A stretch of DNA of 47,066 nt, taken from the NCBI GenBank assembly GCA_017439585.1, contig JAFSIV010000021.1, forward strand, positions 1 to 47,066, written 5' to 3'. Both the position numbers and the translations under genes were made by a program. The stretch's first letter is position 1. The number at the start of each line of letters is the position of its first letter. Of this stretch, positions 34,008 through 41,529 are shown piece by piece. The DNA comes from Clostridia bacterium. Its GTDB lineage: Bacteria; Bacillota; Clostridia; Oscillospirales; Acutalibacteraceae. The notes below the pieces were generated by a model. The model did not search any database, was not told the DNA's origin, and saw only the letters and a list, made by a program, of their open reading frames with translations.

Positions 34008-34448
34008 TTATCTTAAATTTTCAAAAAATTCTTTTAGCGGCTTTTGGCATTCTTCTTCTAGTATACCGCCGTAAACCTCGACCTTATGATTATAGGGGTA
34101 ATCAAGCAGATTAACAACACTGTCAACACTGCCTGCCTTTAAATCGAAAGCTCCAAAAATTAGGGTTTTTATTCTCGCATTTATTATCGCACCTGCACAC
34201 ATTGGACAAGGCTCTAATGTTACATACATTTCGCAACCGTCAAGCCGCCAACTGTTTAAGGCTTTGCAGGCATTGTTTATAGCTTCAATTTCCGCGTGAG
34301 ACAGGGCATTTCGCTTAGTCTCGCGCATATTTCTGCCTTCTGCTATGAGTTTTCCGTCTTTAACAATTACTGCGCCAACCGGAACCTCGCCCTCTTTCAA
34401 GGCTTTATTTGCAAGGTCTAGCGCTTTATACATAAATTCTCTGTTCAT
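34008..34448 (-). CDS. tadA: tRNA-specific adenosine deaminase
   Basis: Deaminates A34 to inosine in tRNA-Arg. Zinc motif HAEIEAIN (His 51, catalytic Glu 53) and PCPMCAGAI (Cys 81 and 84). At 146 residues it is a normal length. The ATG overlaps the rnhA stop by four bases, so it is translated from the lexA-rnhA-tadA mRNA. Its stop codon lies at the outer edge of the split terminator arm. Confidence 0.95.
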   Translation of the reverse strand: MNREFMYKALDLANKALKEGEVPVGAVIVKDGKLIAEGRNMRETKRNALSHAEIEAINNACKALNSWRLDGCEMYVTLEPCPMCAGAIINARIKTLIFGAFDLKAGSVDSVVNLLDYPYNHKVEVYGGILEEECQKPLKEFFENLR

Positions 34449-34882
34449 AGGCTTTTATAATAGTCGGTAGCGAGCTTGTCGCATCTTTCGTTTTCAGGGT
34501 GCCCCGCGTGCCCCTTAACCCAGTTAATCTCAACCTCGTGAACATCGCAAAGCTCTAAAAGCTTTTCCCATAAATCAGGGTTTAAAGCAGGCTTTTTATC
34601 GGCTTTTCGCCAACCGTTTTTCTGCCATGAGGATGCCCAGCCTTTTAAAATACCGTCTGCAACATATTTACTGTCGGTCGTGAGAATAACCTTGCAGGGC
34701 TCTTTTAAAGCCGAGAGAGCCATTATAACCGCGGTAAGCTCCATGCGGTTGTTAGTTGTGTCTTTTTCGCCGCCCGAAAGCTCTTTTTCGGCTTTGCCAA
34801 AGCGGAGAATTGAACCCCATCCGCCAGGGCCTGGGTTTCCTGAGCAAGCGCCATCTGTAAAAATTTCAACTGTTTTTTTCAT
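34445..34882 (-). CDS. rnhA: Ribonuclease HI
   Basis: Cuts RNA in RNA:DNA hybrids. [17 protein letters not shown] contains the first catalytic Asp (10); RMELTAV gives Glu 48; LTTDSKYV gives Asp 70; the C-terminal NERCDKLA carries the last acidic residue, and WVKGHAG the mobile His loop. At 145 residues it is full length. It starts 4 bp after the lexA stop and overlaps tadA, so replication-repair functions sit in one unit. Confidence 0.96.
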   Translation of the reverse strand: MKKTVEIFTDGACSGNPGPGGWGSILRFGKAEKELSGGEKDTTNNRMELTAVIMALSALKEPCKVILTTDSKYVADGILKGWASSWQKNGWRKADKKPALNPDLWEKLLELCDVHEVEINWVKGHAGHPENERCDKLATDYYKSL

Positions 34883-34886
34883 AATA

Positions 34887-35474
34887 TTAATACTTTCTGT
34901 AACTTCCTATAACCTTGCCTAAAACCGAGGGAAATTCGGGATAAATAGGCTCAAAATCCTCATTTTCAGGCATAAAGATAATTTGACCGTTTTTAATAAC
35001 AAGACGCTTAACGGTGGCCTCCTCGCCATCCATACCAACCACAATATCTCCGTTTTTGCAAGGTTTATTTTTATCGGCAACGATAATATCACCGTCTAAA
35101 ATGCCGACATTTTTCATACTGTATCCAACAACTTTAAGGGCAAATAACCCTTCTGCATCGCGAGCGGGATAGGGAATATAATCCTCGATTTCTTCAACCG
35201 CTAAAATCGGTTTTCCTGCGGTTATTCTGCCAACTAATGGCACCATAGAGGACTCGAAATCATTATCGAGCCTTATTGAACGCGAGTTTTTGGCATCACG
35301 GGTTATATATCCTTTTTCCTCTAAGGCGCTTAAAATCGCGTGAACAGTTGAGGTGGATTTAATATTGGTTGCCATACATATTTCGCGAACAGTTGGCGGC
35401 AAGCCTTGGGACATTTCTTTAACTAAAAACGAATAAACCGCTTCCTGTTTTTCATTAAGTGGTTGTTTTGACAT
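34887..35474 (-). CDS. lexA: SOS repressor LexA
   Basis: Represses DNA-damage genes and self-cleaves when RecA filaments form. An N-terminal winged helix (about residues 1-70, [20 protein letters not shown]) is followed by the peptidase domain: cleavage site ITAGKP (Ala 86-Gly 87), nucleophile Ser 119 in GYSMKN and general base Lys 156 in ATVKRL. The ATG at 35474 follows GGAGGG; frames extending upstream cross the operator and are not translated from this mRNA. A 195-residue product is normal. A LexA box lies between promoter and ribosome site, indicating autorepression. Confidence 0.96.
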   Translation of the reverse strand: MSKQPLNEKQEAVYSFLVKEMSQGLPPTVREICMATNIKSTSTVHAILSALEEKGYITRDAKNSRSIRLDNDFESSMVPLVGRITAGKPILAVEEIEDYIPYPARDAEGLFALKVVGYSMKNVGILDGDIIVADKNKPCKNGDIVVGMDGEEATVKRLVIKNGQIIFMPENEDFEPIYPEFPSVLGKVIGSYRKY

Positions 35475-35489
35475 AAATATCCCTCCAAA

Positions 35490-35503
35490 CGAACATTTAT
35501 TCG
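35490..35503 (-). promoter_or_regulatory. LexA operator (SOS box)
   Basis: CGAACATTTATTCG matches the Gram-positive box CGAAC-N4-GTTCG except for one base. It lies just downstream of the lexA -10 box. Confidence 0.8.
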
Positions 35504-35508
35504 TTTTT

Positions 35509-35537
35509 AGTATATCAGTTTTTATCGGCTTTTGCAA
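35509..35537 (-). promoter_or_regulatory. lexA promoter inside the end of the upstream transporter gene
   Basis: Minus strand TTGCAA (35537-35532), 17-bp spacer, TATACT (35514-35509). The -35 and spacer lie within the last codons of the upstream TSUP gene. Confidence 0.7.
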
Positions 35538-35901
35538 TATTTTTTTCTTTAGGTTTCATAAATATTTCGCTAAGTCCTATTAAAATCAAAAGAACCCCAA
35601 AAATTTTAGCGGTTATTTCTCCTCCCAAATGCTCGGACAGAAGCTTTCCTATAAAAGCTCCAATCAAGCCGAAAGAGGCAAGCTTTAAGCATAGCTTCCA
35701 TTTGATTTGTTTTTTTACAGAATAGATTATAACCGAAAAAATTGCAATAGGTATAAAAAATAAAAGGTTTATTCCTTGAGCTTTTAATTGCTCGGTGTCT
35801 TTAATAAGGCTTAGGTAAATAACCAAAACTGTTCCGCCACCCAAACCCATAGAACCGAGTATTCCTGAAAAAAGCCCTGCTAAAAGGGCGAAAATTTTCA
35901 T
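35515..35901 (-). CDS. Half-size TSUP (TauE/SafE) membrane transporter, second of pair
   Basis: Integral membrane protein of the sulfite/organosulfonate exporter superfamily. At 128 residues with four predicted helices it is half the usual length of about 250. The start ALLAGLFSGILGSMGLGGGT holds the family's Gly-rich loop, and the second half has GLIGAFIGKLLSEHLGG. A basic tail (KPKEKNIAKADKN) ends it. The ATG overlaps its partner's stop by four bases. The two halves probably join as a heterodimer; substrate unknown. Confidence 0.85.
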   Translation of the reverse strand: MKIFALLAGLFSGILGSMGLGGGTVLVIYLSLIKDTEQLKAQGINLLFFIPIAIFSVIIYSVKKQIKWKLCLKLASFGLIGAFIGKLLSEHLGGEITAKIFGVLLILIGLSEIFMKPKEKNIAKADKN

Positions 35902-36263
35902 TTAAGGAGCAGGCGAATGCCTGCATAAATCATAAATGCACCAAAAATTCGGTTTAACCAAACAGAAGAAATTTTTTTGAGCAGAAAAGTGCCTGCAATA
36001 GCACCTAATAGCCCTGTTGGGATATAAACAAAACTATCCTTCAAGGCAACATAGCCCGCCTTTAAATAAAAGTATGCCGATAAAATGCTTATTGGCAAAA
36101 TAACCGCAACCGCATTAGAATGGGAGGATTTGGTGTCTAAGCCTAAAAGCTTCAAAAGAGGTACTGCGAGCATACCGCCGCCCGCACCTAAAATACTGTT
36201 TACTATACCTGTGAAAACACCGCCGCCTGCTATAAGGGCGGTTTTTTTATTTAAAAGTTTCAT
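35898..36263 (-). CDS. Half-size TSUP (TauE/SafE) membrane transporter, first of pair
   Basis: A 121-residue, four-helix TSUP protein with the N-terminal Gly-rich motif FTGIVNSILGAGGGMLAVPL and the SHSNAVAVILPISILSA segment typical of the first half of full-length members. The second Gly-rich region GLLGAIAGTFLL follows. AAGGAG stands before the ATG. It overlaps its partner by four bases. Each half keeps its own Gly motif, so the pair is a split of the internally duplicated family rather than a frameshifted gene. Confidence 0.85.
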   Translation of the reverse strand: MKLLNKKTALIAGGGVFTGIVNSILGAGGGMLAVPLLKLLGLDTKSSHSNAVAVILPISILSAYFYLKAGYVALKDSFVYIPTGLLGAIAGTFLLKKISSVWLNRIFGAFMIYAGIRLLLK

Positions 36264-36371
36264 AAAACATCTCCTTTTTTAATATCTTTCCGCAAAGCAG
36301 GTTAAATAATGTAAAAAATGTTCTAGTTAGGACAACCGTTGCATAAAATTTTAAAAAAGGGAGGTGCAAAC

Positions 36372-37301
36372 TTGAAAAATCAGGGTTTTGAATCGGCATT
36401 ATATGCTTTTTCTGATGAACTGGCTTATGTTTTGGATAAACTTTCTCCCATAGTTAAAAGTAATGCAGAGGAGATAAGATTAAGAAAAGGTTTGCCGTTA
36501 TGCCTTACGGTTGAAGGTGAAACAGTTTTTGTTAAAAACGATGGCACAGTAGCTTTCGGTATTGCAGAAAATTTATATACGGTTTCAGAAAAAGATATAA
36601 AGAAATGTTTTAACAATATTTGCGAGAATTCGGTTTATGCTCACGAAAATGAGCTTAAATCAGGCTATGTTATGATGAAAAATGGAAACCGAGCAGGTGT
36701 TTTCGGAACACTTTTGGATAACGGATGTATGAAAAATATAACCTCAATTAATATTCGTATAGCAAGGCAAATTAAGGGTGCAGCTAACGATATAATAAAT
36801 AAAAAGCTTTTTGGCGGTATTTTAATTGCGGGACCACCCGGAAGCGGAAAAACAACCGTACTTCGCGATTTAATAAGACAGGTTTCAAACGGTGCTCTGG
36901 GTAAAAATATGAGGGTTGCGGTTATAGACAGTCGCGGAGAAATTAGCGGAGTAAACCGCGAGGATGCTTATAATCTGGGGGTTAATACCGATGTTTTATA
37001 TACCGAGAATAAGGCAAACGGGGTTGAGATTGCGGTTAGAACGATGTTTCCTGATATTATAGCTTTTGACGAAATAGGAAACACTGCCGAGCTTGATGCT
37101 GTAAGGCAAAGCTTTAATTCGGGAGTTAATATTTATACAACCGCTCATATAGGTGATATATCGGAATTATCGGTTCGTCCGGTGGTTAAGGAGCTTTTAA
37201 AAAGTAAAGCTATAAATCATATAGCTTTACTGTCCTCGCTTCACGGCGGAAATATAACATTTTTAACTGCAAAGGAGTTAAATTTTGAATTGGCTGTTTA
37301 A
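36372..37301 (+). CDS. spoIIIAA: Stage III sporulation protein AA (ATPase)
   Basis: Secretion-type ATPase of the SpoIIIA-SpoIIQ channel that links mother cell and forespore. Walker A GPPGSGKTTVLRDL (about residues 155-168) and Walker B DIIAFDEIGN; it resembles type II/IV secretion ATPases. The TTG at 36372 is chosen because GGGAGG lies 7 nt upstream; an earlier in-frame ATG at 36339 has no ribosome site. 309 residues. First gene of the complete eight-gene spoIIIA operon; a sigma-E promoter is expected, but only a doubtful -10-like CATAAAAT (36342-36349) was seen. Confidence 0.96.
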   Translation: MKNQGFESALYAFSDELAYVLDKLSPIVKSNAEEIRLRKGLPLCLTVEGETVFVKNDGTVAFGIAENLYTVSEKDIKKCFNNICENSVYAHENELKSGYVMMKNGNRAGVFGTLLDNGCMKNITSINIRIARQIKGAANDIINKKLFGGILIAGPPGSGKTTVLRDLIRQVSNGALGKNMRVAVIDSRGEISGVNREDAYNLGVNTDVLYTENKANGVEIAVRTMFPDIIAFDEIGNTAELDAVRQSFNSGVNIYTTAHIGDISELSVRPVVKELLKSKAINHIALLSSLHGGNITFLTAKELNFELAV

Positions 37302-37740
37302 ATTAGCGGGTATGCTTTTAATTTTTTCCACTTGCATAGCGTTTGGGTTTTTGAAGTCCTTTAATTTAAAGCAAAGAGCAGAGGGACTTCATTATTATCA
37401 TAATTCTTTGAATGTTTTGTCTGAACGGATTTTAAGAGAACGGGGCGAAATAAAAACGATTTTGCCTCAAAGCTTTAAAAACGGCGATGTTTACATAGAA
37501 AACGGAAGAATTATAGCCGATATTAAAGGTCTTGATAAAAAGGATAAAGAATTATCTGAGGAATTTTTAACGGAATTAGGAAAACTCGATATAAAGGGTG
37601 AATATGATAGAACTAAGCTTTATAGCAGTCTGTTTGAAAATGAGGCTATATCGGCAGAAAAACAGTATAACGAGCAATCTAAATTGTATCGCAGTTTAGG
37701 TGTAATGGCAGGGATATTTGTTTGTATATTTTTATGGTAG
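37285..37740 (+). CDS. spoIIIAB: Stage III sporulation protein AB
   Basis: Membrane protein of the feeding-tube complex, related to type II secretion GspF-like platforms. N-terminal helix LAGMLLIFSTCIAFGFL, then a helical domain with LNVLSERILRERGEIKTILP, and a C-terminal helix SLGVMAGIFVCIFLW. 151 residues. The TTG start at 37285 has AAAGGAG upstream and overlaps spoIIIAA by 17 bp, implying coupled translation. Confidence 0.92.
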   Translation: MNWLFKLAGMLLIFSTCIAFGFLKSFNLKQRAEGLHYYHNSLNVLSERILRERGEIKTILPQSFKNGDVYIENGRIIADIKGLDKKDKELSEEFLTELGKLDIKGEYDRTKLYSSLFENEAISAEKQYNEQSKLYRSLGVMAGIFVCIFLW

Positions 37741-37749
37741 GGGATAAAA

Positions 37750-37944
37750 TTGGATGTTAATTTCATATTTAAGATTGCCGCGATAGGTATTATCGTTACC
37801 GTTTTAAATCAGGTGCTTATTCGTTCGGGCAGAGAGGAGCAGGCAATGTTAACAACCTTGGCAGGCTTGGTGGTTGTGCTTTTGATGGTTGTTAATGCGG
37901 TTGCCGACCTTTTTACAACCGTTAAAAGTCTCTTCGGGTTATGA
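37750..37944 (+). CDS. spoIIIAC: Stage III sporulation protein AC
   Basis: Small 64-residue, two-helix membrane protein of the channel (IFKIAAIGIIVTVLNQVL; MLTTLAGLVVVLLMVVNAVA) joined by a short polar loop SGREEQA. Length and pattern match the family closely. TTG start with AGGGGA upstream, 9 bp after spoIIIAB; its stop overlaps spoIIIAD (ATGA). Confidence 0.93.
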   Translation: MDVNFIFKIAAIGIIVTVLNQVLIRSGREEQAMLTTLAGLVVVLLMVVNAVADLFTTVKSLFGL

Positions 37945-38330
37945 CGGCGGACCTTTTTAAAATCTTGGCAGTCTGTCTTATTGCCGCTATCATTTGCATA
38001 ATATTAAAGCCGAAGCCTGAATATAGTATTTTTTTGGCGTTATCGGCGGTGGTTTGTATCGCGGTTTTGATTATGAAAAATATAGCTTTGCCGATATCTC
38101 AAATTATAGGTAAGCTTTCTGAATATAGCATAAATACTGAGTATTTTAAGGTGGCCTTAAAATCGGTAGGTATAGGGTATGTTACTGCCTTTGCCGCCGA
38201 TGCTTGCCGAGATTCAGGACAAACGATGCTTGCAAACTGCGCTGAGCTTGCGGGCAAATGCGCGATATTTGTTTTATCCTTGCCACTGGTTTTCTCTTTG
38301 CTCGAAACGGCGATAGGTTTTGTTAAATGA
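37941..38330 (+). CDS. spoIIIAD: Stage III sporulation protein AD
   Basis: A 129-residue membrane protein with three or four helices (LFKILAVCLIAAIICIIL; FLALSAVVCIAVLI) and the conserved segment ALKSVGIGYVTAFAADACRD followed by GQTMLANCAELAGKCAIF. Acts with AC and AE in the forespore channel. Overlaps spoIIIAC by 4 bp and spoIIIAE by 4 bp. Confidence 0.94.
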   Translation: MTADLFKILAVCLIAAIICIILKPKPEYSIFLALSAVVCIAVLIMKNIALPISQIIGKLSEYSINTEYFKVALKSVGIGYVTAFAADACRDSGQTMLANCAELAGKCAIFVLSLPLVFSLLETAIGFVK

Positions 38331-39448
38331 AAAGAATATTATTATTAATTTTTATTTTAAGTATAATTTTTTCCGTAAAATGCACCGCCGAGGGTACTTC
38401 TACTGAGGATTTTTTAAGCTCTCAGGCTGAAAATATCGGTGCGGACGAATTGGAAAACAGTCTGCCTGATTTTGCGAAGGATTTTCTAAACAGTGAAGGA
38501 ATAAGCCCAGAAAATCCCGAATGGGTAAATTCTTTAACGGCAGAAAATGTTTTTTTGCATATATGGTCCTTTTTAAAGTCGGGCGGTAAAAAGCCGTTAG
38601 TTTCTGCCGCGGGTATACTCAGTGTTATTTTAATAAGCGCGGCTTTAAGCAATACCGAAATCGGCGGCAATGTTCAAATTGCGGTAAAATATGCCGTTAC
38701 ATTATCGGCGGCAGGGGTTGTCAGCCTTCCAATTTTTTCGGTTATAGAATCGGCGGTAAACGCCATGCAGGGTGTTACGGTTTTTATGACTTCGTTCATA
38801 CCCATTTTTGCGGCGATACTTATATCAGGCGGCGCGGTTATAACCTCTGCTTCAATGAGCAGTTTAATGCTTTTTGCTTGCGAAGCGGTGAATTTCATAT
38901 CCAACTTTGCGGTAGTACCTCTGCTTAGCGGTTTTACCGCCATTTCGGTTGCAAGCTCTGCCTCGCCGCTACTTGAAAAATCCAAAATAGCAGACGGAAT
39001 TAAAAAGCTTGCTTTTTGGATAATGGGAACTTTAACCTGCGTTTTTGTTGGTATTTTGGGAATACAAACAGCGGTTAATGCCTCGGCAGATAGTTTAACC
39101 CTTAAAACCGCAAAATTTATATTAGGCTCGGCGGTGCCGGTTGCGGGAACTGCCTTGGCAGAGGCTTTAAATACGGTTACCGCTTCGGTTGGTATTTTAA
39201 AATCAACCGTTGGAGTTTACGGGATAGTTGCAATTTGCGCTATATTTTTACCTCTTTTAGCCGAGCTTCTTATCTGGCGGTTGGTTTTGATTTTTTTAAG
39301 TTTTGTAAGTGATATGTTTTCACTCGATTCGGTATCGAGACTTATTCGCTCTGCCGATACTGTAATCGCGGTTATAACGGGGCTGATACTCTTGACATCT
39401 GCTATGTTTATAATTTCATTGGGAGTAGTTTTAACGGTGGCAAAATGA
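38327..39448 (+). CDS. spoIIIAE: Stage III sporulation protein AE
   Basis: Largest polytopic protein of the complex, 373 residues. An N-terminal signal-like helix (ILLLIFILSIIFSVKCTAEG) is followed by an acidic extracytoplasmic region and about seven helices, with the family segments FMTSFIPIFAAILISGGAV and GILKSTVGVYGIVAICAIFL. May form the pore with AC and AD. ATGA overlap on both sides. Confidence 0.95.
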   Translation: MKRILLLIFILSIIFSVKCTAEGTSTEDFLSSQAENIGADELENSLPDFAKDFLNSEGISPENPEWVNSLTAENVFLHIWSFLKSGGKKPLVSAAGILSVILISAALSNTEIGGNVQIAVKYAVTLSAAGVVSLPIFSVIESAVNAMQGVTVFMTSFIPIFAAILISGGAVITSASMSSLMLFACEAVNFISNFAVVPLLSGFTAISVASSASPLLEKSKIADGIKKLAFWIMGTLTCVFVGILGIQTAVNASADSLTLKTAKFILGSAVPVAGTALAEALNTVTASVGILKSTVGVYGIVAICAIFLPLLAELLIWRLVLIFLSFVSDMFSLDSVSRLIRSADTVIAVITGLILLTSAMFIISLGVVLTVAK

Positions 39449-39876
39449 AGATTTTTTCGCAAATTATAACCGCTTTTTGTGTTTCGAGTATATTCATAGG
39501 TGTTCTTTTTATGCTGGTGCCAAAAGGCGCGCTTTCGAAATCGGTGCAGTATATACTGTCGCTTGTTTTTATACTGTCCTTAATTGCATCAGCAGGAATA
39601 ACCGCTAAAAACACTGAATTTAAGCTGCCTCAAATAGAAATGCAAGCCACCGATAGCGCACCGCTTCAAATAGAAGCCGCAAGGTATGTTTATTCCTATG
39701 CATTGCAAAGCGCAGGCATAGATTTTAAAGAAATTAAAATTTTTACTACTACCGACTCGAATAACAGCATAGTAATTAATAGAATAGAGGTTTATTCCTC
39801 CTTTGAAAAGGAAGAAATACTATCTGCTTTGGGCGAGGCGGCAAAAAATTACGAGGTTATAGTTATAAATGAATAG
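39445..39876 (+). CDS. spoIIIAF: Stage III sporulation protein AF
   Basis: A 143-residue protein with two N-terminal helices (IITAFCVSSIFIGVLFMLV; YILSLVFILSLIASAGI) and a soluble C-terminal domain of ring-building type (EIKIFTTTDSNNSIVINRIE). Overlaps spoIIIAE by 4 bp and spoIIIAG by 8 bp. Sequence is less conserved than its neighbours, but the place in the operon is decisive. Confidence 0.9.
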   Translation: MKIFSQIITAFCVSSIFIGVLFMLVPKGALSKSVQYILSLVFILSLIASAGITAKNTEFKLPQIEMQATDSAPLQIEAARYVYSYALQSAGIDFKEIKIFTTTDSNNSIVINRIEVYSSFEKEEILSALGEAAKNYEVIVINE

Positions 39877-40417
39877 CAAATTTAAAAATTACATAGCTTA
39901 CCTGAAATCGCCCAAAATTCTGATAATATTAGGCATATCGGGGATTGTTCTGATTTTTATTTCCTCGCTTTTCTCGGGGGACTCTGAAAAGAAAACCGAA
40001 ATAAATTCTAAAACCGATATTTATTTAACCGAATACCGCTTAGGGCTTCAAAAGGACATTTGCTCTATGGTTGCCGATATAACGGGAAGCAGAAAGGTTG
40101 AGGCAATAGTAACCCTCGAAAGTTCTATAAAATACGCTTATGCCGATATTAAGGAAACAAACGAAGCCGAAAAAACGGATAACGGCTCTGAAAGCTTTGA
40201 TTCCTCGGTTAAAGAGGGGTTTATAACGGTTAAAACGGCAGATGGCGGAGAGGAAGCTCTGCTTGTCACCGAGAAAATGCCTGAAATCAGGGGAGTTGCG
40301 ATAGTATGCGAGGGCGGTGATGATGAGATTTTAAACGAAAAAATAAAAAATGCCGTAACTTCGGCGTTTGATATAACCGAAAAAAGAGTATATATTTGCG
40401 GGAGGAAATCAAGATGA
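39869..40417 (+). CDS. spoIIIAG: Stage III sporulation protein AG
   Basis: Ring-forming component of the channel on the mother-cell side. One helix (ILIILGISGIVLIFISSLF, about residues 15-33), then a ring-building domain with KVEAIVTLESSIKYAYADI and, after an acidic insert, PEIRGVAIVCEGGDDEILNE near the C-terminus. 182 residues. Overlaps spoIIIAF by 8 bp and spoIIIAH by 4 bp. Confidence 0.94.
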   Translation: MNSKFKNYIAYLKSPKILIILGISGIVLIFISSLFSGDSEKKTEINSKTDIYLTEYRLGLQKDICSMVADITGSRKVEAIVTLESSIKYAYADIKETNEAEKTDNGSESFDSSVKEGFITVKTADGGEEALLVTEKMPEIRGVAIVCEGGDDEILNEKIKNAVTSAFDITEKRVYICGRKSR

Positions 40418-40950
40418 AAAAGGGAAAGGTTTTAACCAAAGGACAAATAACGGTGGCGGTTATGCTGATAGCATTAGGCGGTGCTATTTGGCTTAATGCT
40501 AAGTTTTTACCGTCTGGAACAAAGTATTTAGGTGAGACCTCGTATGTCAGCAAAACAGAAGATAAAGAGGCGGTGCAAACTGCCGCCAAAGCCGAAACAA
40601 AAGAGGATTATTTCTCGAAATCTGCGGCAGACAGAAAAAAGGCTCGCGAGGAGGCGGTAGAAGCGGTTGAAGAACTGCTTGATACCGATAAACTAACCGA
40701 TGCCGATAAAAAGACCGCTTTGCAAAAAATTGAGCTTATTGCCAAAAGAATAGAAGCAGAAAGCAATATTGAAACCCTGCTTAAAGCAAAGGGCTTTGAG
40801 AATGCTTTGGCGGTTATTTCGGATAGCGGTGTTAGTATAGTGGTTAAATCTCAGGGACTAACCTCGGCTCAAACTATGCAAATTCAAGAAATTGCAACCG
40901 AGCAATCGGGTGTTTCGCTTGATAAAATAAAAATAATTCCGATAGCTTAA
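40414..40950 (+). CDS. spoIIIAH: Stage III sporulation protein AH
   Basis: Partner of forespore SpoIIQ; an EscJ/YscJ-like ring protein spanning the intermembrane space. A basic start and single helix (TVAVMLIALGGAIWLNAKF), a helical charged region (SAADRKKAREEAVEAVEELL), then the ring domain ending FENALAVISDSGVSIVVKSQ and QIQEIATEQSGVSLDKIKII. The ATG at 40414 is chosen because GGGAGG lies 9 nt upstream. 178 residues. Ends the operon. Confidence 0.95.
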   Translation: MKKGKVLTKGQITVAVMLIALGGAIWLNAKFLPSGTKYLGETSYVSKTEDKEAVQTAAKAETKEDYFSKSAADRKKAREEAVEAVEELLDTDKLTDADKKTALQKIELIAKRIEAESNIETLLKAKGFENALAVISDSGVSIVVKSQGLTSAQTMQIQEIATEQSGVSLDKIKIIPIA

Positions 40951-40960
40951 AAAATAATGG

Positions 40961-40988
40961 TTGTGTTATTTAAAAAATGTGGTATAAT
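40961..40988 (+). promoter_or_regulatory. Promoter of the Asp23/Gls24 gene
   Basis: TTGTGT (40961-40966), 16-bp spacer, TATAAT (40983-40988) preceded by TGTGG. Confidence 0.65.
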
Positions 40989-41029
40989 ATTACTGTAAAG
41001 TTTTAAATTAGCACAACGGAGGATTAATT

Positions 41030-41383
41030 ATGGATAAAATCAAAACCGAGCTTTCAATAAATACCGAAGTTATCGAAAAGATGGCTGAAATCGCAGCAAA
41101 AGAGGTTGAGGGTGTTATCGGGCTCTCTAAAAAGGCTTACGACCTTAAAGGTGCAGTTAAGGCGCAAAAGGCTTTCAAGGGCGTTAAGATTGAAGAGGTT
41201 AACGGTGCGGTTAAAATTAAGGTTTATATAACTGTTGATGAGTCTGCTCATGTTAAGGAAGTTGCCGAAAAGGTTCAGGAAAACATAAAAGACCGCGTTC
41301 AAACAATGGCAGGAACTGCGGTTACTCAGATTAATGTTGTTGTTGCCGATATTAAATTCGGTGTTGCAAATAAAGAAGATTAA
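41030..41383 (+). CDS. Asp23/Gls24 family envelope-stress protein
   Basis: A 117-residue protein of the Asp23 (alkaline shock, DUF322) family, to which YqhY belongs. Typical pattern: ELSINTEVIEKMAEIAAKEV, then GVIGLSK, VKIKVYITVDESAHVKEVAE and VQENIKDRVQTMAGTAVTQI ending in VNVVVADIKF-like (here INVVVADIKF). GGAGG precedes the ATG. In Bacillus, yqhY also follows the spoIIIA operon at some distance, which supports orthology. The role is linked to envelope or fatty-acid homeostasis; the exact function is unsettled. Confidence 0.93.
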   Translation: MDKIKTELSINTEVIEKMAEIAAKEVEGVIGLSKKAYDLKGAVKAQKAFKGVKIEEVNGAVKIKVYITVDESAHVKEVAEKVQENIKDRVQTMAGTAVTQINVVVADIKFGVANKED

Positions 41384-41398
41384 TCTTAATATGAGGTT

Positions 41399-41432
41399 AA
41401 AAGCTCTATGCAATTTGCATAGAGCTTTTTTA
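41399..41432 (+). terminator. Terminator after the Asp23 gene
   Basis: A 15-bp perfect stem (41399-41413 with 41415-41429) ending in TTTTTT. Confidence 0.85.
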
Positions 41433-41480
41433 GTGTTTATGGCAAAATTTCCAATTTGTATACTTTGAATTTCTTAATCC

Positions 41481-41509
41481 TTGCCAATAAAAGGCAGGTG
41501 TGGTATACT
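41481..41509 (+). promoter_or_regulatory. Promoter of glgB
   Basis: TTGCCA (41481-41486), 17-bp spacer, TATACT (41504-41509) preceded by TGTGG. Confidence 0.75.
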
Positions 41510-41529
41510 CATAATAAGAGGTGAAGACT

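Larger units (their letters stand above)
33125..34008. terminator. Bidirectional terminator split by an insertion
   Basis: AAAAACCGCCATT (33125-33137) and its exact complement AATGGCGGTTTTT (33996-34008) lie at the ends of the convergent genes mnmG and tadA. Removing 33142-33992 plus one TA gives a 13-bp stem with the 5-nt loop TTTAT and T runs on both strands, a standard bidirectional terminator. The element thus sits in the loop. Confidence 0.8.

Noticed and set aside
36342-36349. Sigma-E promoter of spoIIIA
   Set aside because: CATAAAAT resembles a sigma-E -10, but no matching -35 is seen and the start site would lie almost on the ribosome site. Not listed as a feature.
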